34,257 nucleotides of DNA from positions 1 to 34,257 of the forward strand of contig JAIPJL010000023.1 of the NCBI GenBank assembly GCA_021734165.1, written 5' to 3'. Under the pieces are notes generated by a model, which was not told the origin of the DNA, searched no databases, and saw only the letters and a program-made list of their open reading frames with translations. This stretch comes from a bacterium (lineage in GTDB: Bacteria; Electryoneota; AABM5-125-24; Hatepunaeales; Hatepunaeaceae). Position numbers and translations under genes: made by a program. Of the stretch, positions 28,169 through 34,257 are shown piece by piece (position 1 is the first letter of the stretch; each line of letters starts with the position of its first letter).

Positions 28169-28987
28169 TTATAGTAATCTTCCATATAACTCAGTCCGCC
28201 TATCGTTCAAAATATGGTTATTCATTGTGATCATCTTCTCATCCGCCAGAACAGGTTTGATTTCAGCAGAGATGATCTCTTCCGTATCTGTGCCAGCCTG
28301 AGCGAGCGTTTCGCCGCGGTTGCCGAGTATCTGGCTGCCTCCAGTGAAGGTCAGCGCTCTATCGGTACGTGATTCAGTTCCGATGCGATTGCAAGTGATC
28401 GTAAATACGCCGTTCTCAACCGATCGTGCAAACATTGCTCGCTGGCAGAATGACAGCACAAGGTTGGACGGATGACAGATTATCTGCGCTCCACCAAGTG
28501 ATAACAACCTTGCCGCTTCCGGAAATATCCAGTCGAAGCAGATCATCAGACCGATCCTGCCGATGGGTGTTTCCACCACACTGAACGGTTTATCTCCCCG
28601 ATCAAATAGAGCTTTTTCACGATCAAACAGATGATTTTTACGGTAGGTATGAGTTTTCCCATCGGGCATCAGCAAAATAGCGCTGTTGTAAAGTTTATCT
28701 CTGTCCTTTTCGGCAAGACCGACGACGATGTATGTGTTAGTTTCTTTAGCAGTTTGTTTCAGGCGTTTAATTTCAGCGCCGCTGTTAAAATCAAGCGCCA
28801 GTGACTTCAATTCATTTCTATCTTTGAATTCATAACCGCTGCTTGCCAGCTCAGGAAATACGATCAGATCAGACCGGGCTTCTTCAGTCATACAACAGAT
28901 TTTATTGATATTGCTTTTTGTATCTCCAAATACCGGATTGAACTGCCCGCAGGCTGCTTTGATATTTTCTTTCAATTCTGCTCCCAT
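28169..28987 (-). CDS. Carbon-nitrogen hydrolase (nitrilase superfamily amidase)
   Basis: Hydrolyses a non-peptide C-N bond; substrate unknown. The triad is visible as E46 in VFPELASSGYEF, K117 in YRKNHLF and C150 in LMICFDWIFPE. The start is taken as ATG 28987 (272 residues), overlapping the end of the upstream lipoprotein gene by 16 bases, so translation is probably coupled; a TTG at 29014 would add nine residues with no conserved content. No signal peptide, so cytoplasmic. An omega-amidase or N-carbamoyl amidohydrolase role is possible but cannot be told apart here. Confidence 0.93.
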   Translation of the reverse strand: MGAELKENIKAACGQFNPVFGDTKSNINKICCMTEEARSDLIVFPELASSGYEFKDRNELKSLALDFNSGAEIKRLKQTAKETNTYIVVGLAEKDRDKLYNSAILLMPDGKTHTYRKNHLFDREKALFDRGDKPFSVVETPIGRIGLMICFDWIFPEAARLLSLGGAQIICHPSNLVLSFCQRAMFARSVENGVFTITCNRIGTESRTDRALTFTGGSQILGNRGETLAQAGTDTEEIISAEIKPVLADEKMITMNNHILNDRRTELYGRLL

Positions 28988-29562
28988 ACTTTCATGCTCA
29001 TTTTCTCGCACCAAACGTTTTGTCCAAGGCGGTAGTTTCCGGTCAGCGAAATATCTCTTTCTGCTAACACTTTCTGCAGTACTTCAAAATGCGTGCTGTT
29101 TGATTCAAATGGAACAAGCAATCGCGAATTCTGAACGCGCCAGTTGTAGTTGCGTTTAGATACCGTTTCAGGTTTAAACTTTACATCGATGACATCCCAG
29201 ATTACCACTCCGTTATTGCGTAATGTTCTTGCCGTAATTTCCAGACCATCCCATTCTGCATGACATTCGAGGGTATCCTGCCTGTTATCGTTTTCAGTCC
29301 AGTCACTCTTTGAGATAACGAGTTTGCGTAATCCATCTATAATGGCTGCAATTCGCACCCTGTCGTCGATTTTGAAATCATCATTACGAATTAGCGATTC
29401 CCCTGTGATACTAACCAATTTCAGGTTTTCTTTAGTGACGTCGCTTGACAAGTGTGCTTGCAGTGCGCTTGATAATGAGAGGTCACTTTTGCCGCAGCTG
29501 ATGAGGATTACGCTGATAAAAATGATTATTGAAACTGTTGCAAGTTTATCATTGCGGGTCAA
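28972..29562 (-). CDS. Putative lipoprotein of unknown function
   Basis: The 196-residue protein has a hydrophobic N-terminus ending in a lipobox (LISC, C23), so it is probably lipid-anchored. The rest is a soluble alpha/beta sequence with no motif I recognise. The start is TTG 29562, eight bases after AAGGAG; that box is formed partly by the TAA stop of the tricorn-like gene 12 bp upstream. Its end overlaps the nitrilase start. Confidence 0.75.
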   Translation of the reverse strand: MTRNDKLATVSIIIFISVILISCGKSDLSLSSALQAHLSSDVTKENLKLVSITGESLIRNDDFKIDDRVRIAAIIDGLRKLVISKSDWTENDNRQDTLECHAEWDGLEITARTLRNNGVVIWDVIDVKFKPETVSKRNYNWRVQNSRLLVPFESNSTHFEVLQKVLAERDISLTGNYRLGQNVWCEKMSMKVWEQN

Positions 29563-29574
29563 TCTTCAGTCTCC

Positions 29575-32500
29575 TTATTCAACTTCTTTTAGTAAATCTT
29601 CTACAGCGCCGATCAGTTGAGCGTCATCTTTGGGTAAAATCTGATCGGGCTTTAAGGTGATAATCCTGTCCGGCACAGCCCCGTTACCTTCCATGTTACG
29701 CTCATCGTTGCGCTTAGGTTCCGTTCCCTGATACCATCCTCTTAGCGGTATCCTGAAACCGCTGCCATCGAGTAGTCCGTTACCACCTGTACTAATGACG
29801 CCACCGGGTGTGGGTACTCCGACAAGTTTGCCTCTTTCCAGAGTTTTAATGGCATGGCTGAATATCTCAGCATTCGAGAAGGAATATTCATTGCATAAAA
29901 CCGTTATCGGTTTTACCCAGCTATAGAGCGGCAGTCGCCCCTGAGGATACCCCGGACCGCCGTCGCGAGGAAATGTCACCGCATGACGTTTTACTTGCAG
30001 CATTGCAAGTATATAATCTGTCGTCCAGCCGCCACCATTGTAGCGGACATCAATTACCAAGCCGTCTTTTCCTTCAGCTTCTGAGAATAACTGTGCCTCG
30101 AAGCGGGACAAACTCGGATCTCCCATACCGCGTAAATGAATGTAACCCAGTTTACCTTCTGAGAGTGAATCAACCAAAGCACGCCTGTCGGAAACCCATT
30201 CATCATAGCGTAGCCAGCCCATTAACCAGCCGCCCATCGGTTCTACTATCAAACGCCGTTCATTTTTACCCTTGGCGTCAGCGATAAGCAGCTCTGTTCT
30301 CTGGTTAACCTGATCCTGCAAGAGTTGATGAAGATTCACTCCCGCATTCAGCTTCACACCGTTCACAGAAACCAGTCTTTCACCAATTTTAACAGGCTCT
30401 TTGACCGTAATGCATGGGCTTTCCGGTTGAATGTGCTTTATAACATAACCGGGTCCGCTGGCGGTGAAATCGAAATCAAGCCCCAGTCTTCCTGTGTTTT
30501 TCCCATCATCCATGCCTGCTGGGCGATATCCCATGTGCGAGGCATTGACTTCACCGAACATCATGTTGACGATATCACCGAAATCTCTTTCATGTGAAGC
30601 GAAGTCGATCAATTTCCGGTATTTATCACCGAGCGCTTTCCAGCTCTGACCATGGAAATTGCTGTCATAAAAACGGTCATTCAGCGTGCGCCAAATCTCG
30701 CCGAACTTTTGCTGCCGTTCTTCCGTCCATTGAACAAGCACAGTAGCATCGAAGGGATGGCTGTCCTTGTCCTTGCCGTTGATTCCGACAGACTTGACAT
30801 TACCGGAACCGGCAATATAATATATTTTATCGCCTTTTTTATTGAAGCTGATAGAACGGGGATTTTCGCCACCGTTGGTCAGCCTGGTAATATCTTTGGT
30901 TGTTCCATCGATGATATATAAATCACGCTCATATTGAATGTCGTTGACATAAACATATTTTTTACCATCGGGCGAAATCGCAATTTCACCACCTTCCGCA
31001 ATAGCCGTCACGGTGCGAATGCGTTCATAAATGTCTGTTGTATCTATGATAACTTCAACCGTCTCAGCTTCCTTCTCTTTATCCTTGTCGTCCTTTTTCT
31101 CATCCTTGTCTTTATCTTTGGATTTGGGATTGCGGCGCTCCTCAGCCCAGTCCGCAGCGGACTTGTAATAATCCTCCAGCCGCAGGAAAACCATGTGCAG
31201 GTGATAATAGTCCCCTTCACGTTTCGAGCGGAACGCCAGTTTGCGACCACAGCCCGACCAGACCGGAAAGTCATCGTCATCCGGGTGACGGCTGATGTTT
31301 ACCGGATTACCGCCATCGACAGGGATGATAAAAACGTCGCTGTTATAATTGTTATCTTCGCGGGAATAAGCTATCCACTTGCTGTCCGGAGACCATCTGA
31401 ACTGATTCATCGACCAGCCTTCCAGCAACGTCCGTTCTTTGCCGGATTCAATATCGAGGATGATCAGGTCACCTTTGCCTCTGACAAAGGCAACCTTTTT
31501 ACCATCAGTTGACCAGCGAGGTGAATGATCATCGGCAGGATCGGATGTTAACTGCTTCGTTTCAAAGCTGAAAGCTCTCGACAGCTCTTTCGTTTCCGGA
31601 TCGTTCGAATATACCAGATACAGGTCACGACTGCCGCTTCGATCAGAGACGAATATAAGCGAATCGCCTCCGGGAGATACGGTAAAATCACCGTCCTTGG
31701 CGGGATTATTGCCGGAGACAGCGTTAGCTCTGCCGCGGGCAGCTTTATCGTCATCACCGACGATGCGGCTCGCGAACACTTCACCCCTGACTTCGATGAA
31801 CATCTGCTTTTCGTCAGGAGCGAATATCAACTGCTCGGCTTTGTTGGAGTACTTAACTGGCTCAGGTGAAATCTGCGAATTGTCAAGCGGAGCTATTATT
31901 TCAAGTTTACGTGGCTCAGCTTCGTCTTCAATCAGATATATGTCAAGTCCGTACTCATAAGCTAACACCAGACCGTTGTGAGAGATCGAGGGAAAGCGAA
32001 TGCCGTCTCCAGTATAATTAGTTATTTTATGCCATGCCCCATCAGTAGTTCTTTTAAATATATTCGGTGTATCATCCGGCTCTGCTGTGATGTAATAGAC
32101 GCCATCACGCCCCCAGAGCGCCCAGCGTGACGGGGTGCGCAGAAAGTCGTCACCAGTCTCAAGTTTTCCGGTATCGGTGATAGCGGTATGTCTGCCGTTT
32201 TCAGGCTCGTACATCCATATTTGAGGCGAAGCGCTGCCACGATAATGCCTGCGCCACCAGGGAGTATTTGTGCCGTCTCTTGTGTAGAGCACCTGTTTGC
32301 CGTCACGAGATACCGCTGCATCGGAAGCGTATGAGTCCATAATTGGAGCGGGAGTTCCCCCTTCAACAGGCACGCGGTAGAGCATATCCAGATCGGAGTA
32401 CCTGTCATCGCGTCGTGAGGTGAAGATCACCGCGCTTCCGTCCGGGCTCCAGTCACAAATCAGATCTCTCGACTCGTGCCAAGTCAGTTGTCTGGACTGA

Positions 32501-32820
32501 CCTCCCTCGGCGGGAATGATATATATGTCGTCATTGCCACAGCGATCACCTGAAAAGGCAATCCACTTGCCATCGGGAGACCAGTGGGGAGTATGCTCGT
32601 AAGCAGGACTGACGGTTAACCTGAGCGCACGACCGCCTTCGGAGGATACGCTCCAGACGTCACCTGCATAGGAGAACGCCACTGCCTTGCCATCAGGAGA
32701 CACAGCAGGATGACGAGGAAAAGTCGCTTCCTGAGCCTGTGCGTTTGACAGCGTTAAGATTAAGACTGCAATTATCGCAGTAATGAATAATTTGTTGTAA
32801 CTTTTGAGTCTACTTTGCAT
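29575..32820 (-). CDS. Tricorn-like protease, peptidase family S41
   Basis: The 1081-residue protein has a signal peptide (about 1-30, ending AQAQ). It shows two blocks of TolB/WD40-like beta-propeller repeats with 'SPDGKWIAFS' motifs (about 35-310 and 330-555, with more at 610-690), a tricorn C1 domain (about 695-770), a PDZ domain (about 780-860, IGERLVSVNG) and an S41 core (about 865-1080). Likely catalytic residues are S761-H762 (NASHMG), the nucleophile region NEYSFSNAEIF with S982, and E1044 in MEGNG. Because it is exported it probably degrades peptides in the periplasm or outside, unlike cytoplasmic archaeal tricorn. A Lys/Asp/Glu-only linker lies at about 566-586. The ATG is preceded by a weak AAGG. 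Confidence 0.95.
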   Translation of the reverse strand: MQSRLKSYNKLFITAIIAVLILTLSNAQAQEATFPRHPAVSPDGKAVAFSYAGDVWSVSSEGGRALRLTVSPAYEHTPHWSPDGKWIAFSGDRCGNDDIYIIPAEGGQSRQLTWHESRDLICDWSPDGSAVIFTSRRDDRYSDLDMLYRVPVEGGTPAPIMDSYASDAAVSRDGKQVLYTRDGTNTPWWRRHYRGSASPQIWMYEPENGRHTAITDTGKLETGDDFLRTPSRWALWGRDGVYYITAEPDDTPNIFKRTTDGAWHKITNYTGDGIRFPSISHNGLVLAYEYGLDIYLIEDEAEPRKLEIIAPLDNSQISPEPVKYSNKAEQLIFAPDEKQMFIEVRGEVFASRIVGDDDKAARGRANAVSGNNPAKDGDFTVSPGGDSLIFVSDRSGSRDLYLVYSNDPETKELSRAFSFETKQLTSDPADDHSPRWSTDGKKVAFVRGKGDLIILDIESGKERTLLEGWSMNQFRWSPDSKWIAYSREDNNYNSDVFIIPVDGGNPVNISRHPDDDDFPVWSGCGRKLAFRSKREGDYYHLHMVFLRLEDYYKSAADWAEERRNPKSKDKDKDEKKDDKDKEKEAETVEVIIDTTDIYERIRTVTAIAEGGEIAISPDGKKYVYVNDIQYERDLYIIDGTTKDITRLTNGGENPRSISFNKKGDKIYYIAGSGNVKSVGINGKDKDSHPFDATVLVQWTEERQQKFGEIWRTLNDRFYDSNFHGQSWKALGDKYRKLIDFASHERDFGDIVNMMFGEVNASHMGYRPAGMDDGKNTGRLGLDFDFTASGPGYVIKHIQPESPCITVKEPVKIGERLVSVNGVKLNAGVNLHQLLQDQVNQRTELLIADAKGKNERRLIVEPMGGWLMGWLRYDEWVSDRRALVDSLSEGKLGYIHLRGMGDPSLSRFEAQLFSEAEGKDGLVIDVRYNGGGWTTDYILAMLQVKRHAVTFPRDGGPGYPQGRLPLYSWVKPITVLCNEYSFSNAEIFSHAIKTLERGKLVGVPTPGGVISTGGNGLLDGSGFRIPLRGWYQGTEPKRNDERNMEGNGAVPDRIITLKPDQILPKDDAQLIGAVEDLLKEVE

Positions 32821-32848
32821 GAATACGCCTTAAAATATTAAACAGTAG

Positions 32849-32868
32849 GACAAACATTCTTGTTTGTC
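32849..32868. repeat. Palindrome upstream of the tricorn-like gene
   Basis: GACAAACA-TTCT-TGTTTGTC is a perfect 8-bp stem with a four-base loop. Its centre, ACATTCTTGT, is the same as that of the cassette core read on the minus strand at 7722, which suggests a related family. It lies in the 103-bp gap that must hold the promoter of the five-gene run; a role as terminator or operator is equally open. Confidence 0.65.
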
Positions 32869-32923
32869 ATTGAATAGTGTCTGACCGAAAAGCCTAACAT
32901 GTACAGATATAACCATCATTTTG

Positions 32924-33931
32924 TCATTCCAGCGAAAGCTCACGAGCCATGTCAATAAATGGACCTATTGATTTGCCAAAGATAGCGACGTCTGCATCAT
33001 GGGGATCAGGGTAGTTGAACCGACTTTTAGCAGCACCATTCAAAGCAAAATCGTAATCCTCAATATTGACAATGCAGAACAAGCCTTCCCTGCATTCAAT
33101 TATCACTTCATTGCAATGGAAAGGCCACTCGCCGCTAAATTCCTCTTTGGAGATCACTCTTGAAGGCCACGAGCTACTCAATACTTCGGCTTTACATCTC
33201 TTCACCCACCTATCTGTTGACTGCTCGATTGAGTAATAATATTTCTTTGTTCCGAACTCTTCATTACGCAAATTATAAAAAGCACTCAGGATAGGAGACA
33301 TTTGCTTCAGGTTACCTCCATGTTTTCCCAGTGTGAATTGCAATGCAATAGATCTGACCATGTGTTCCAGTTTGGCGATTATCTTAGCGTTTACTCGCGG
33401 GTAGTAATCCCGACTCAGAGATTGTATTGAATCCTTTGACAGATATGGAGAAGGATCTTCTATATCTCTTTCCAAATCTTCCCAAAGTCCATTGGGATCA
33501 ATTGGCGTTTTTTTACTTCCGGTAACGATGTTCAGATTATAGTACCGAGTTTTTTGACCGAACTCAGACAGAATATGGATGATCTGCTCAAGACGGTGAT
33601 CGCATTTCAGGAACTCAAGATCGTCACTCAATAGCGGAATGTTATTAATATTGAAGTAGTCACTTATCAGTTTCTGTTTTAGTTGTTCCAGATCATGACC
33701 GAAGTTCTTAAGGGTTTCTGTAGTTGGGTATTGTCCTTTACGGGCTTTATCGACCAAGCAGAAATAGCATTTCAAGAGTCGCTCAAACCCATTGGCGATT
33801 AATAGCTGAGGTAGGTGATAAAAGGCATTGCCTATATTGATTTGCTGTAGTTTTTCAAATCCACATAAAATCAGATCACGGGCTATCTCCAACTCCTCCA
33901 TGAGACAAAGGTCTCTTGTCTGATCACTCAA
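32924..33931 (-). CDS. Uncharacterised protein, possibly HEPN-like N-terminus
   Basis: The 335-residue soluble protein has no signal peptide. The start is TTG 33931 with AGGAG seven bases upstream; the first ATG, ten codons in, has no Shine-Dalgarno. The N-terminal half is helical and contains 'GFERLLKCYFCL' followed by GHDLEQL (78-84), a layout seen in HEPN-fold proteins, and R113-x5-H119 lies where an Rx4-6H motif might. The residue after R113 is Leu, not the polar residue usual in active HEPN nucleases. The C-terminal half is not recognised. It could be an accessory or stress gene; the link is weak. Confidence 0.7.
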   Translation of the reverse strand: MSDQTRDLCLMEELEIARDLILCGFEKLQQINIGNAFYHLPQLLIANGFERLLKCYFCLVDKARKGQYPTTETLKNFGHDLEQLKQKLISDYFNINNIPLLSDDLEFLKCDHRLEQIIHILSEFGQKTRYYNLNIVTGSKKTPIDPNGLWEDLERDIEDPSPYLSKDSIQSLSRDYYPRVNAKIIAKLEHMVRSIALQFTLGKHGGNLKQMSPILSAFYNLRNEEFGTKKYYYSIEQSTDRWVKRCKAEVLSSSWPSRVISKEEFSGEWPFHCNEVIIECREGLFCIVNIEDYDFALNGAAKSRFNYPDPHDADVAIFGKSIGPFIDMARELSLE

Positions 33932-34086
33932 ATTACGTCTCCTATATATTTATAGCATCCACTATCTTCGTCAGCTCATAAGCCTACCTACAAGTTCTGG
34001 CGAAAAGGCTTCACACATCTTCTGACTCTAATTCAACATGAGGTCGGGACAGCACAAGTAGCTTTCCCGCCACATGTATCGTATAC

Positions 34087-34106
34087 CTGTCCAGCACGCT
34101 GGACAG
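34087..34106. repeat. Palindrome after the right-edge gene
   Basis: CTGTCCAGC-AC-GCTGGACAG is a perfect 9-bp stem, 11 bases beyond the stop of the minus-strand gene at 34118. No T-run follows on either strand, so it is not a clear intrinsic terminator; it looks like another member of the interspersed hairpins. Confidence 0.65.
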
Positions 34107-34117
34107 ACCATCCACCC

Positions 34118-34257
34118 TTACCTAACCAACATCACCTTCTGCGTTGCCACATATTCACCTGCATTCAGCCGGATAAAATACAATCCCGATGCCAAATTAC
34201 CTGCATTCAGATTCACCGCATGAAATCCTGCTTGTCTGTATCCATTAAACAGCGTCC
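34118..34257 (-). CDS. C-terminal end of a secreted protein with FlgD-like/sorting domain (5' part outside window)
   Basis: Only the last 45 codons are present, ending at TAA 34118. They read '...GYRQAGFHAVNLNAGNLA' then SGLYFIRLNAGEYVATQKVML-VR, the end of the same C-terminal domain as in the M14 protein (GAHQLSINAGQLPSGLYILK). The upstream part and function are outside the window. Confidence 0.85.
   Translation of the reverse strand, partial: TLFNGYRQAGFHAVNLNAGNLASGLYFIRLNAGEYVATQKVMLVR

Noticed and set aside
34087-34106. Intrinsic terminator of the right-edge gene
   Set aside because: The stem is perfect but no T-run follows on the minus strand.

Overview
The window looks like a chromosomal segment of an uncultured, didermic bacterium of the FCB superphylum (Cloacimonadota / KSB1 / Electryoneota-like lineages). 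This is inferred from four things: secreted proteins ending in an 'NPYPNPFN...' C-terminal sorting/FlgD-like domain, a style of long proteins joining parallel beta-helix modules to Ig/cadherin-like repeats, several outer-membrane beta-barrels, and dimeric-type GlyRS with a moderate-to-low GC content. No search was run, so the phylum is a guess. Every protein gene is on the minus strand; the only plus-strand gene is a tRNA-Ser.

Left half (1-17738): one uninterrupted minus-strand reading frame of at least 5,912 codons, still open at the left edge. It encodes a giant secreted, acidic protein: signal peptide, two beta-helix modules, a globular beta domain, four tandem ~485-residue beta-propeller-like plus Ig modules, an array of cadherin-like repeats split by a third beta-helix module, and a 'WNxxS/WNxVAYF' tail that suggests the C-terminus is near. 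Nine short basic cassettes, each starting and ending with Arg-Asp, are scattered through it inside folds of different type. One carries a palindromic core that recurs at 22 of 24 bases in an intergenic repeat at 26660. The gene has a strong Shine-Dalgarno and a possible CRP/FNR-type box at its putative promoter.

Middle (17751-24308): a 400-bp AT-rich spacer, tRNA-Ser(CGA), then a minus-strand run read as GlyRS - alanine racemase - secreted M14 zinc carboxypeptidase - small outer-membrane barrel. Two of these junctions carry related 8-bp tandem repeats.

Right (24309-34257): three outer-membrane barrel paralogues (two are close tandem copies of equal length), separated by palindromic interspersed repeats. 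Then comes a tight five-gene run (tricorn-like protease, lipoprotein, nitrilase-family amidase, DUF6159-like membrane protein, beta-carbonic anhydrase). Upstream lies an uncharacterised 335-residue protein with a possible HEPN-like N-terminus, and the right edge holds the last 45 codons of another secreted protein with the same C-terminal domain. Five of the 14 genes whose starts are visible appear to begin with TTG, most backed by a good Shine-Dalgarno.
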